Shown: positions 36,913-44,981, counted from the stretch's first letter. The stretch is 64,000 bases of DNA from Fimbriiglobus ruber (GCF_002197845.1 NZ_NIDE01000005.1:62001-126000); one strand, 5' to 3'. Notes: generated from the letters alone by a model not told the origin. Translations and numbers: made by a program.

Positions 36913-38616
36913 TCAAATCGTCTGCAATTCCAGCCGCTTGCCCGCCTTCGGCGCCTTCTCTTCGGCTAGGTGCGCAAACGCGGCGATCGCCTTGGCCACT
37001 TCCTTGCGGATCGCGGCGGCCTGCACCAACCCGCGACGGCCGAGCAGGTCGAAGGCGATCTGCAACTCGCTCCGGGCTTCCTTCGGCGGCAGCGTGGCGC
37101 GGGGGAAGGTCTGGGCGAGACCGGCGTGGTTGACGAACGTGCCGTCCTTCTCGAAGGACGCCGTGGCCGGGAGGACGTACTTCGCGGCGGCCGTCAGCGC
37201 GGTCGGGAAGAGGTCTTGCACGACCAGCAGCGCGGGGGCGGTCCAGCCCGACCCGACAGCCGCTTCGACCGCTTCCTTGTTCGGGTAGCCGCCGACGAAG
37301 ACCAGCGCGGCGAGCGAGCCGGCCTTCGCCGCCACGTCTGCGAACGGGATCACCGAGCCCTGGAACTGCTTCAACACGGCCTCGACGCCGCGGCGGTTCG
37401 GGCACTTCTCGGCGCGGATGGTGAACTTGGTCGGCTCGACCGCGTTGCCCTTCACGTCCTTCGGGTACTTGTCGTCTTGGCCGATGACCGGGACCGGGCC
37501 GAGGACGAGGCGAACGTCCTTCGACAAACCCTTGAAGTACGTCGCGAAGAGGAACGCTTCCTCGACCGTCAGGAACGGCGAGAGGACGGCGACGACGCCC
37601 TTGGCGTCTTTCTTCGCGGCGGCTTCGATGTCGGCCTTGAGTGTGGGCAGGACTTCGTGCCACGCCGCGTTCTTGACGGCGTCGCCGGCTTTCACTTGCG
37701 GCCGGGCGATACGGTCGGCCGCGCTGGCGAAGTGGTAGCCGTACCGGCCGTCGTCGCACATGAAGTACCCCTGTGCGTCGGGGTTCTCTCGGGCCCGGAG
37801 GCGGTAGACGCGGTCCTTGTTCACGTCGACGTGGATGCTACAGCCGGTGCTGCACAGCGAGCAGACACCGTCCACGTCCTTCATGTACCAGACGCGCTGG
37901 GTGTAGAGGAAGTCCTTGGAGCCGAGGGCGCCGACCGGGCAGAGGTCGACGACGTTCCCGGCCAGCTTGTTCTCCAGCGGGTGGCCGGGGAAGACGTCGA
38001 TTTCCGAGTGGTGGCCGCGGTTGGTTACGGTCAGTTCGGCCGTCCCGGAAATCTCGCGGGTGAACCGGACGCACCGCGTACACATGATGCAACGATCGGT
38101 GAAGAGCGTGATCTTCGAGCTGATGCCCGGCTTGTTCGGCGGCTGGTTCTTCGAATCCACCATGCGGGATTCGGACCGGCCGAACTCGTAGCTGTAGTCC
38201 TGCAGTTTGCACTCGCCGGCCTTGTCGCAAACCGGGCAGTCGAGCGGGTGGTTGAGGAGCAAGCCTTCGAGCGTGTCCGCCTGGGCACCCTTCGCCCGCA
38301 CGCCGGGCTTGTACGCCGGGTCGTACGCGAGGGCGGGGACCGATTTATCCTTCTTGACGTAGTCGCCGGTGACGATCACGCTCCCGTCTTTGACCGGGGT
38401 TTGGCACCCGGGCAGCACTTTGGGCTGCATCGTCACCTTGCCGTCCTTCAACTCGCCGACTTCGACGAGGCACATCCGGCAGGACGCGACGACGGTCAGC
38501 GCGGGGTGGTAGCAGTAGTGCGGGACCATCACCCCGGCGAGTTCGGCCGCCTGGACGCAGTTCAGGCGCTGCGTGCCGATGTCGACCGGTTTGTCGTTCA
38601 CGTAAACAGTTGGCAT
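36913..38616 (-). CDS. nuoG: NADH-quinone oxidoreductase subunit G, short form
   Basis: Iron-sulfur subunit of the NADH-oxidising arm. The [2Fe-2S] ligands are Cys35, 46, 49 and 71; the His-ligated 4Fe-4S site is His123, Cys127, 130 and 136; two further 4Fe-4S sites follow (RCIMCTRCVRF with NVVDLCPVGAL, and VCSLCSTGCSIHVD). At 567 residues it lacks much of the molybdopterin-like C-terminal part found in the 908-residue E. coli protein, but all electron-transfer clusters of the main path are kept. ATG 38616. The lipoprotein gene at 38653 lies just upstream. Confidence 0.95.
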   Translation of the reverse strand: MPTVYVNDKPVDIGTQRLNCVQAAELAGVMVPHYCYHPALTVVASCRMCLVEVGELKDGKVTMQPKVLPGCQTPVKDGSVIVTGDYVKKDKSVPALAYDPAYKPGVRAKGAQADTLEGLLLNHPLDCPVCDKAGECKLQDYSYEFGRSESRMVDSKNQPPNKPGISSKITLFTDRCIMCTRCVRFTREISGTAELTVTNRGHHSEIDVFPGHPLENKLAGNVVDLCPVGALGSKDFLYTQRVWYMKDVDGVCSLCSTGCSIHVDVNKDRVYRLRARENPDAQGYFMCDDGRYGYHFASAADRIARPQVKAGDAVKNAAWHEVLPTLKADIEAAAKKDAKGVVAVLSPFLTVEEAFLFATYFKGLSKDVRLVLGPVPVIGQDDKYPKDVKGNAVEPTKFTIRAEKCPNRRGVEAVLKQFQGSVIPFADVAAKAGSLAALVFVGGYPNKEAVEAAVGSGWTAPALLVVQDLFPTALTAAAKYVLPATASFEKDGTFVNHAGLAQTFPRATLPPKEARSELQIAFDLLGRRGLVQAAAIRKEVAKAIAAFAHLAEEKAPKAGKRLELQTI

Positions 38617-38652
38617 CTCGAAACCCGCTCGGGATGATGTCGTCGACCCGTA

Positions 38653-39129
38653 TTACTGTTGCGCGAGCAGTTGTTGCACTTCGGTCGCTTCGGCCCGTCT
38701 GGCGACCCCGCCGACCAGCACGAGCCCGCCGACCCGGTTCGCGTCGACCTCGTAGGCCCAGAGCCCGCCCGAATTCATTGTCCCGGTCAGGATGATGACG
38801 CCTTCGTTGATCGCGGCCGGGATGTTCGGGTACGTCTTCACTTCTTCGATGATCCGGGCTTTGTCCGGCATGCGGCCGTCGAGCGTCTCGACCTGCTTGA
38901 TCGCGAGGCCGAGATTGTGCAGGTCGTTGAGGGCAACGGTCCGGCGCCCGGCCTGGCGGACGTTCTGGACGGCCCCGCCGCCGGCCTGGTAGTTCGTGTT
39001 GCCCGGGTTCGGGGCCGCCGGCGCAGCGGGCGGCGGGGTCGACGTCGTGGCCGCCGTGATCGGCTGGGATTTCTTGCAGCCCACCGTGACGAGCACGGCG
39101 ATCAACCCGAGTGCGAACAGCGAACGCAT
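38653..39129 (-). CDS. Putative lipoprotein between nuoF and nuoG
   Basis: A 158-residue predicted lipoprotein: signal sequence of residues 1-17 with lipobox VTVGC, a Thr/Pro/Ala-rich linker, then a small globular region (LHNLGLAIKQVETLDGRMPDKARIIEEVKTYPNIPAAINEGVIILTG ... WAYEVDANRVGG). The latter resembles pilin-like DUF proteins common in planctomycetes, but no family is certain. ATG 39129 has GGAGG six bases upstream. It sits 13 bases after nuoF and 36 before nuoG, so it is co-transcribed with complex I; a role with the complex is not established. Confidence 0.7.
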   Translation of the reverse strand: MRSLFALGLIAVLVTVGCKKSQPITAATTSTPPPAAPAAPNPGNTNYQAGGGAVQNVRQAGRRTVALNDLHNLGLAIKQVETLDGRMPDKARIIEEVKTYPNIPAAINEGVIILTGTMNSGGLWAYEVDANRVGGLVLVGGVARRAEATEVQQLLAQQ

Positions 39130-39142
39130 CGCCAGCCTCCGG

Positions 39143-40510
39143 TTAGTGTCCCGCCCCCACCAGTGGGAGCGCCTTCGCGTATTTGCTCTTACCCCCGCCT
39201 TTAATCGCCGCCTCGAACTCCGCACGGAACTTCCGAATCGCGGTCTTCACCGGCCACCCGGCCCCGTCGGACAGCCCACAGATCGTCGTCCCCGGCATGA
39301 TCCCGATCCGGTCGGAGACTTCGACGAGGATGTCGAGGTCTTCTTTCCGCCCCTGCCCGCGGCGGAGCCGGTCGACGATCTTGAGCATCCACCCCGTCCC
39401 CTCGCGGCACGGGGTGCATTGCCCACACGACTCATGGCTGAAGAACTGGCAGACGTTGTGGAGGACGTCGACCATGCTCGTCTCGTCGTCGATGACGGTG
39501 ACGGCCGCCGTCCCGAGGCCGAGGCACTGGACCTTGCCGGGGCCGTTGAAGTCGAGCGGGATGTCGTATTCGGTCAGGTCCGAGTCCTTGAGCTTGGCGT
39601 TCACGTCCACGAACCCCATGCTCAGCCCGCCGGGGTTCACGGCCTTGGCCTTGCGGCCCTTCCACACGCCGCCACCGTGCTTGTCCACGAGGTCGCGGAT
39701 GGTGATGCCCATCGGCAGCTCGACGCACTTGGGCGTGTTCACGTGTCCGGCGATGGTGTACAGCTTGGGCCCGTAACTCCCGGCGTCCCGCGGGTTCTTC
39801 GGGTCGGGCGGGACGCCGAGGGACTTGAACCAGTCGTTGCCCCGCTTCATCACCTGCGTGACGCAAGCCAGCGTTTCGACGTTGTTCACGATCGTCGGCT
39901 TGCGGAAGGCACCTTCGATGGCCGGGAACGGCGGCTTGATCCGCGGCCACGCCCGCTTACCTTCGAGGCTCTCGATCAGCCCGGTCTCCTCGCCGCAGAT
40001 GTAGGCCCCGGCCCCGCGGTGCAGGAAGATGTCGAGGTCGAAGCCGCTACCGTGAATGTTCTTACCGAGCAGGCCGGCCGCGTAGCACTCGTCGACGGCC
40101 GCCTGGAGCGTGCGGTACGCGGTGCCGTATTCGTAGCGGATGTAGAAGTACGCGCACCGGGACTTGATGGCGTAGCACGCCAGCATGATCCCTTCGAGAA
40201 CCTGGTGCGGGTCTTTCTCCATCAGGATGCGGTTGTTGTACGTACACGGCTCGGATTCGTCGGCGTTCACGCACAGGTAAATCGGGCCGGGGTGGTCTTT
40301 GGGCAGGAACGTCCACTTGAGCCCCGTCGGGAACCCGGCACCACCGCGGCCGCGGAGGCCCGAGTCCTTGACCTGCGCCGTCACCTCTTCGGGCTTCTTC
40401 TCCTTCAGCGCCCGCTCGAACGTGGCGTACCCGCCGTCGGCCCGGTAGCCCTCAAGTTTGGGGCTGTCGGGCTTGTTGATGCGGGCGAGGAGTACGGGCT
40501 CAAAGCTCAT
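39143..40510 (-). CDS. nuoF: NADH-quinone oxidoreductase subunit F (NADH/FMN-binding)
   Basis: Binds NADH and FMN and passes electrons to its 4Fe-4S cluster. The glycine-rich NADH site GRGGAGFP is at residues 54-61, and the FMN site is in NADESEPCTYNNR. The cluster motif SCGQCTPCREG lies near residue 355, followed by the fourth Cys in TTICGLSDG. Normal length (455 residues). ATG 40510 with GGAG six bases upstream. The presence of NuoE, F and G shows this is the full NADH-using enzyme and not the 11-subunit form. Confidence 0.97.
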   Translation of the reverse strand: MSFEPVLLARINKPDSPKLEGYRADGGYATFERALKEKKPEEVTAQVKDSGLRGRGGAGFPTGLKWTFLPKDHPGPIYLCVNADESEPCTYNNRILMEKDPHQVLEGIMLACYAIKSRCAYFYIRYEYGTAYRTLQAAVDECYAAGLLGKNIHGSGFDLDIFLHRGAGAYICGEETGLIESLEGKRAWPRIKPPFPAIEGAFRKPTIVNNVETLACVTQVMKRGNDWFKSLGVPPDPKNPRDAGSYGPKLYTIAGHVNTPKCVELPMGITIRDLVDKHGGGVWKGRKAKAVNPGGLSMGFVDVNAKLKDSDLTEYDIPLDFNGPGKVQCLGLGTAAVTVIDDETSMVDVLHNVCQFFSHESCGQCTPCREGTGWMLKIVDRLRRGQGRKEDLDILVEVSDRIGIMPGTTICGLSDGAGWPVKTAIRKFRAEFEAAIKGGGKSKYAKALPLVGAGH

Positions 40511-40620
40511 GACGGTCTCCGGCAGGCAAGCATCATTCTCTCGCAGAGGCGGTTCATGCCGCGATTTCTACACTGGGTCGTCGAGAATTACGTCAATGTT
40601 TCGCCGCTGGGAGCCTTTCA

Positions 40621-40763
40621 AATAACCGGTCCGCACAGCGGACCCTACAAAACCGCGTCGCGACCGCGGAGCAAGCCAGTTATCCGATCCAGTCACATCC
40701 ACGGAAATCAGCACAATAGACCAGGAATCGGTTTTGTAGGGTCCGCTGTGCGGACCGGTTATT
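40621..40763. repeat. Composite inverted repeat, family B (nuoE/nuoF gap)
   Basis: Perfect 35-base arms 40621-40655 and 40729-40763 with a 73-base spacer. Each arm holds the hairpin GGTCCGC-ACA-GCGGACC. The element occupies most of the 309-base gap between nuoE and nuoF; nothing else was seen there. Confidence 0.95.
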
Positions 40764-40820
40764 CAACCCCGCCTCGGTGGGCGTCTGCAATAAATTCACA
40801 TCGACGTTTCACGCCCCTCG

Positions 40821-41303
40821 CTACTTCTTCAGCTTCTCGAACAGCTCGTCCGCCTTCTCGGGCGTCACGTCCATCACGTGCTCGTCGTTCAGCAACACCG
40901 CCGGGGCGCCCTCGCAGGCGCCGATGCACTCGGCGAATTCGAGCGTGATCTTGCCGTCGTCGGTCCGGTGGCCACAGGTAACGCCGAGCTTGTGTTCGCA
41001 GTGGTCGATCAACTCGTAGGCCCCGCGGAGCATGCAGGCGAGACCGCGACAGACCCAGACGCGGTTCTTGCCGAGCTTGTCCGCCTCCTTCTCCTTGAAG
41101 AACTGGTAGAAGGTCATCGTGTCCTGCACCTCGGACGGGTGCAGGTCGAGGATCTCGGCGATCTCCTCGATCGCGGCCGTCGGCACGTACCGCAACTCGT
41201 CGTGGACGAGGTGCAGCGCCGGCAGCGTGACCGCCTGCTTGCGCGGGTACCGCGGGATGTACGCCCGGATGCGGTTCTTCAGGTCTTCGGACAGTACGCC
41301 CAT
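40821..41303 (-). CDS. nuoE: NADH-quinone oxidoreductase subunit E (thioredoxin-like, 2Fe-2S)
   Basis: Subunit of the NADH-oxidising module with the [2Fe-2S] cluster N1a. Ligands Cys85, Cys90, Cys126 and Cys130 are in the CxxxxC and CxxxC spacing of the family. 160 residues, normal length. ATG 41303 with GGTGG six bases upstream; the frame stays open 100 codons more into the nuoD region but that part is shadow. 68 bases after nuoD. Confidence 0.95.
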   Translation of the reverse strand: MGVLSEDLKNRIRAYIPRYPRKQAVTLPALHLVHDELRYVPTAAIEEIAEILDLHPSEVQDTMTFYQFFKEKEADKLGKNRVWVCRGLACMLRGAYELIDHCEHKLGVTCGHRTDDGKITLEFAECIGACEGAPAVLLNDEHVMDVTPEKADELFEKLKK

Positions 41304-41371
41304 CGGTGCCACCGTGAGTAACGCGGTCGAGGCGGCCCGTCGTGCCGCCGGCGTGAGGTCGTCGGGTGCGG

Positions 41372-42598
41372 TTAGCGGTCCAGTTCCGCGGCGATGATGT
41401 TCAGGCTGCCCAGAATCGCGGGCACGTCCGAAATCTGGTGCCCTTCCATGATCTTCGGGAAGATCCCGAAGTGGATGAACGACGGCGGCCGGGTCCGCGC
41501 CCGGAACGCCTTGCCGCTGCCGTCCGCCACCAGATAGAACCCGAGTTCGCCGTTGGCCGTCTCGTTCGCCCCGTACAGTTCTTCCACCGGCGTCTCGAAC
41601 CGGCGGTTCCACATGAACAGTTCAAAGTGCTGGATCAGCCCCTCAATGCTCCGGTAGGTCGCGCTCTTGTCCGGGATCACGAGTTTGCTGTCGAGGGCCA
41701 CGTTCACCGGGCCGCTTGGGATGTTCTCGACGGCCGCCGCGATGATCTTGGCCGACTCCAACATCTCGTCCATGCGAACCAGGTACCGGGCCAGACAGTC
41801 CCCGCCGTTCGAGCAGACGACTTTGAACGCGCTTTGGAGTTCGGGGTACGCGAGGTACGGCTCGTCCTTCCGCAAGTCGCGGACGACGCCGGACGCGCGG
41901 GCCACCGGGCCGGAGCAACTCGTGTTGATCGCCTCGGCCTTCGTGAGGACGCCGACGCCCTTGGTGCGGTCGATGAAGATCTTGTTCCGGTTCAGCAGGC
42001 GAACGACGTCGGCATGTGCTTTCGCGAAGCTCTTGGCGAAGTCCCGCACCTGGGTCACGAACTCGTCGTTCACGTCCGCCATCAACCCGCCGACCCGCGT
42101 GTAGCTCGGGTGGAACCGCTGGCCGGACGCGTTCTCGATGATGTTGTAGACCTTTTCCCGCTCGTTGAACGCGTACAGGAAGGCGGTCAGCCCGCCGAGG
42201 TCGAGGGCGGCCGCCCCGATGCAGAGCAGGTGGTCCGAGATGCGGGCTAGTTCGGCGAGGATGGTGCGGATGTACTTGCACCGCGGCGTGATCTCGATGC
42301 CGAGCAGTTTCTCGACCGTGTGGTGCCAGGCGATCTCGTTGGCGACCGGCGAGATGTAGTTCATCCGGTCGACGACGGTGACGTACTGGTTGAAGTCGAG
42401 GTCTTCGCCGAGCTTTTCGAACCCGGAGTGCAGGTAGCCGATGTCCGGGACGGCCTTGACGATCGTCTCGCCGTCGAGGGTGAGGACGAGGCGCAGGGTG
42501 GTGTGCGTGGCCGGGTGCTGCGGGCCGAAGTTCAGGGTGTACAGGTACTCCTGGTCGGCACCCGCGTCGTCGATCTGGGCCACGGCTTCGAGAGGCAT
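41372..42598 (-). CDS. nuoD: NADH-quinone oxidoreductase subunit D
   Basis: 49-kDa-type subunit that forms the quinone-binding site with NuoB. The 408 residues show LNFGPQHPATHTTLRLVLTLDGE (the conserved His pair of the quinone site), DRMNYISPVANE, and SFIHFGIFPKIMEGHQISDVPAILGSLNI-type C-terminal motifs. ATG 42598 has GGAG six bases upstream. NuoC and NuoD are separate genes here, and a repeat-flanked GxxExxY gene lies between them, its left repeat starting just outside the nuoD binding site. Confidence 0.96.
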   Translation of the reverse strand: MPLEAVAQIDDAGADQEYLYTLNFGPQHPATHTTLRLVLTLDGETIVKAVPDIGYLHSGFEKLGEDLDFNQYVTVVDRMNYISPVANEIAWHHTVEKLLGIEITPRCKYIRTILAELARISDHLLCIGAAALDLGGLTAFLYAFNEREKVYNIIENASGQRFHPSYTRVGGLMADVNDEFVTQVRDFAKSFAKAHADVVRLLNRNKIFIDRTKGVGVLTKAEAINTSCSGPVARASGVVRDLRKDEPYLAYPELQSAFKVVCSNGGDCLARYLVRMDEMLESAKIIAAAVENIPSGPVNVALDSKLVIPDKSATYRSIEGLIQHFELFMWNRRFETPVEELYGANETANGELGFYLVADGSGKAFRARTRPPSFIHFGIFPKIMEGHQISDVPAILGSLNIIAAELDR

Positions 42599-42612
42599 GA
42601 CAAGCTCCAAAT

Positions 42613-42652
42613 CCTTTTTCACCGCAGAGGGCACGAGAGGGCGCGGAGAAGA
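42613..42652 (+). repeat. Left 40-bp inverted repeat of the GxxExxY cassette
   Basis: Perfect reverse complement of 43282-43321. Starts CCTTTTTCAC and ends GCGGAGAAGA. Confidence 0.95.
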
Positions 42653-42750
42653 ACCAGAATGATAAATTCAATCTGGAAAAACCGCCGGGGCTCTCGTCAT
42701 GCCACTTACACACCAACAGAGAGCAGAGAGTACGCGGAGAAAAACCGGGA

Positions 42751-43152
42751 TCAATCCGGGAAGTCTCGCACGACTCTCTTCACGCCGTCCACCAACCGCG
42801 TCACGTTAAAGTTCATTAATAGCCCGAGGTTCAAGCCCATAAGCCGCAGGTAGGTTTGGACCTGGGCTTCGTGAACCCGCTCGAACCGTTCGATCGCCTT
42901 GACCTCCACAAGCAGTGCGTCGTTGACGAGCAAGTCGATTCGGAATCCGCAATCGACCTTCATCCCACGGTAAACAACCGGTAGGGCTTTCTGTCGTTCG
43001 ACCGTCATCCCGCGGCTCAGAAGTTCAAATTCCAGGCACGCTTCGTAAGCCGATTCCAGCAACCCTGGCCCTAATTCTCGGTGGACAGCAATCGCGGCCC
43101 CGATCACTGCCTCGGAGAGCCGATTCAACTCATCTTTTGTCGTTACCCTCAT
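42751..43152 (-). CDS. GxxExxY protein, putative PD-(D/E)xK-fold nuclease
   Basis: A 133-residue protein with the family signature Gly30-Leu-Leu-Glu33-Ser-Ala-Tyr36. Asp73 (GFRIDLLV) and the Glu83-Val-Lys85 pair (LLVEVKAIE) fit the catalytic D...ExK pattern of the PD-(D/E)xK nuclease superfamily, to which GxxExxY proteins are assigned. Biological role unknown; such genes occur in many copies in some planctomycete and other genomes. It lies in the nuo operon direction between nuoC and nuoD, inside a pair of perfect 40-base inverted repeats. The ATG at 43152 lacks a good ribosome binding site. All proposed catalytic residues are present, so it may be active. Confidence 0.88.
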   Translation of the reverse strand: MRVTTKDELNRLSEAVIGAAIAVHRELGPGLLESAYEACLEFELLSRGMTVERQKALPVVYRGMKVDCGFRIDLLVNDALLVEVKAIERFERVHEAQVQTYLRLMGLNLGLLMNFNVTRLVDGVKRVVRDFPD

Positions 43153-43281
43153 GAACGATCAACGCATTGGGGTGAAGCATGAACTCCCGAACTCTTAAAC
43201 GTTACTTTCTCTCTTCTTCTCTGCGCCCCTCTGCGGTGAAATCTCTTCTTTGTCTTCTCTGAAATCTCTTCTCTGTTTTTG

Positions 43282-43321
43282 TCTTCTCCGCGCCCTCTCG
43301 TGCCCTCTGCGGTGAAAAAGG
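43282..43321 (-). repeat. Right 40-bp inverted repeat of the GxxExxY cassette
   Basis: Perfect reverse complement of 42613-42652; ends two bases before the nuoC stop codon. Confidence 0.95.
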
Positions 43322-43323
43322 TT

Positions 43324-43830
43324 TTATCCTTCTGCCCGCGTCACGGTCACGAAGTTGTGCCGTTCGCCGGCGCCACGTAGCGGGTAGTCTTTTCGTAGTG
43401 GGAAGCTCGTGAACTCGTCCGGCATGAGGATGCGGCGGAGGTCCGGGTGGCCGGTGAAGGTCACGCCGAACATGTCGTACACCTCGCGCTCCATCCAGTT
43501 CGCCCCCTCCCACAGCGGGACCGCGGACGGCAGCGCGGGGTCGGGGTCGTTGGCGTGCGCCTTCACGAAGACGCGCTCGCCGGTCGCCGTGTTGGTCAGG
43601 GCGTAGACCACGGCGAAACGGTCGGCCGCACCGGGGTAATTCAGGTAGTCGATGCCCGCGAGGTCGGCGAGCATGTCGAACCCGCACTCGTTTTTCAGGC
43701 ACGCGAGCAGGCCGAAGATCACGTCCGGCGACTTGTCCGCGGCCACCGACACGCGGCGGTTGTCGCGGAACTCGGAGGTCGTGAAGGCGCCGTTAAACTT
43801 CTGCGTCAGAACGTCGAGGTAACCGGGCAT
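43324..43830 (-). CDS. nuoC: NADH-quinone oxidoreductase subunit C
   Basis: 30-kDa-type subunit of the peripheral arm of complex I, 168 residues. The family motif WMEREVYDMFGVTFTGHPDLRRILMP (residues 110-136) is complete, followed by FPLRKDYPL. ATG 43830, 28 bases after nuoB. The TAA stop at 43324 lies directly beside the right repeat of the GxxExxY cassette. Confidence 0.95.
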   Translation of the reverse strand: MPGYLDVLTQKFNGAFTTSEFRDNRRVSVAADKSPDVIFGLLACLKNECGFDMLADLAGIDYLNYPGAADRFAVVYALTNTATGERVFVKAHANDPDPALPSAVPLWEGANWMEREVYDMFGVTFTGHPDLRRILMPDEFTSFPLRKDYPLRGAGERHNFVTVTRAEG

Positions 43831-43858
43831 GTCAAAGTCCCATTCGCGGAAGCGGTGG

Positions 43859-44449
43859 CTAATTCAGTGACACGCGGGTGCCGGTCTTGAAATTACCGGG
43901 AGCCACGACCAGTTCTTTCGGGTCGAGTTCTTTCGACAATGCCCCGGGGCCTTCGTAGGCCGTCCGCCGGTCGAACTCGCGGGCGTTGATGGTACCGGTC
44001 TTCTGGATCTTCTCTTGCAGGTCGATCACGGCCCGGATGAGCTGTTCCGGCCGCGGCGGGCAGCCGGGCACGTATACGTCCACCGGGATGAAGCGGTCGA
44101 TCCCCTGCACGACGGCGTAGGTATCGAACACGCCGCCGGAGGACGCACAGGCGCCCATGCTGATGCACCACTTCGGCTCGGACATTTGCAGCCAGATCCG
44201 CTGCATGACCGGGACCATCTTCATCACCACCCGCCCGGCGACGATCATCACGTCGCACTGCCGCGGGCTGAACCGCATGGCCTCGGACCCGAACCGGGCG
44301 ATGTCGTACCGGCTGCTGGCCGTGGCCATCAGCTCGATGCCGCAGCAGGCCGTCGCGAACGGCATCGGCCAGAGGCTGTGCTTGCGGACCCAGTTGGCCA
44401 ACTGGTCGAGCTGCGTGACGAAAATGTTGTCGTCGAGTTTCAGCGCCAT
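43859..44449 (-). CDS. nuoB: NADH-quinone oxidoreductase subunit B (cluster N2)
   Basis: Carries the terminal 4Fe-4S cluster N2 that reduces quinone. Ligands are the tandem Cys35-Cys36 (ACCGIEL), Cys101 (MGACASSGG) and Cys130 ([10 protein letters not shown]). 196 residues from ATG 44449, which overlaps the nuoA end by ten bases; the open frame continues 320 codons upstream but is shadow. Normal operon position after nuoA. Confidence 0.97.
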   Translation of the reverse strand: MALKLDDNIFVTQLDQLANWVRKHSLWPMPFATACCGIELMATASSRYDIARFGSEAMRFSPRQCDVMIVAGRVVMKMVPVMQRIWLQMSEPKWCISMGACASSGGVFDTYAVVQGIDRFIPVDVYVPGCPPRPEQLIRAVIDLQEKIQKTGTINAREFDRRTAYEGPGALSKELDPKELVVAPGNFKTGTRVSLN

Positions 44450-44877
44450 TGGAACACGCCCTTCCGCCACGCGTAGGCGTACGCGATCGCCAGGGTGGCG
44501 AGGAAGATCAGGATTTCCACGAACACGATCGGCCCGAACGCGCCCCGCCAGGCCGGGTCGCCGCCCTCGGCGTACGCCGTCACCGCCCACGGGTACAGGA
44601 ACAGTAGTTCCACGTCGAACACGAGGAACAGGATCGCGATCAGGTAGAACTTCACGTCGAACTGCATCCGGGCCGACCCGATCGGGTCCATGCCCGACTC
44701 GTAGGTCATCTGCTTGGTCCGGGTCGTCTTGCGGGGCTTGATGATCGGCAAGTGCGACGAGGCCACGATCCCGATCGCCATGGCTACGACGATGGCCGCG
44801 TAAATCAGGACCGGGTAATATGCGGCGATGTCGAACGCGGGTTCGATGCCGGCGGGAGTCAAAACCGGTGTCGCCAC
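44440..44877 (-). CDS. nuoA: NADH-quinone oxidoreductase subunit A, first gene of the nuo cluster
   Basis: Small membrane subunit of complex I, 145 residues with three membrane helices and the conserved loop and helix motifs [32 protein letters not shown]. The start is a GTG at 44877. It leads a minus-strand cluster of 14 nuo genes running to 26816. A perfect CRP/FNR-type palindrome lies 51 to 68 bases upstream, and an 8-bp hairpin 86 to 104 bases upstream, in the region shared with the divergent YbjN-like gene. Confidence 0.95.
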   Translation of the reverse strand: MATPVLTPAGIEPAFDIAAYYPVLIYAAIVVAMAIGIVASSHLPIIKPRKTTRTKQMTYESGMDPIGSARMQFDVKFYLIAILFLVFDVELLFLYPWAVTAYAEGGDPAWRGAFGPIVFVEILIFLATLAIAYAYAWRKGVFQWR

Positions 44878-44927
44878 GGCGCGGGCACTCCGTTTCGTGC
44901 GGGGCGGGCATCAGCATTGTAGCGACC

Positions 44928-44945
44928 TTGTGAAAAACTTCACAA
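44928..44945. promoter_or_regulatory. Perfect CRP/FNR-type palindrome upstream of nuoA
   Basis: TTGTGA-AAAACT-TCACAA, an exact match to the TGTGA-N6-TCACA consensus with one more paired base on each side. It is 51 bases before the nuoA GTG and 117 before the divergent YbjN-like ATG. A CRP/FNR-family protein could control complex I from here. Confidence 0.6.
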
Positions 44946-44962
44946 AGATCGCGAAAAACAAA

Positions 44963-44981
44963 CCTCGACAAAATGTCGAGG
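44963..44981. promoter_or_regulatory. Hairpin in the nuoA/ybjN divergent region
   Basis: CCTCGACA-AAA-TGTCGAGG, a perfect 8-bp stem with a three-base loop. It could be an operator or leader hairpin; no partner is known. Confidence 0.4.

Larger units (their letters stand above)
42613..43321. mobile_element. Putative repeat-flanked GxxExxY cassette inserted between nuoC and nuoD
   Basis: A 709-base segment bounded by perfect 40-base inverted repeats (42613-42652 and 43282-43321; outer end CCTTTTTCACCGCAGAGG). Inside each end are degenerate partial copies (about 42717-42746 and 43219-43245). It carries one gene, the GxxExxY protein. The right repeat ends two bases before the nuoC stop codon's outer edge (43324) and the left one begins 14 bases before the nuoD ATG, so neither gene is damaged. 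No target-site duplication was identified. Mobility is inferred from structure only. Confidence 0.6.
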
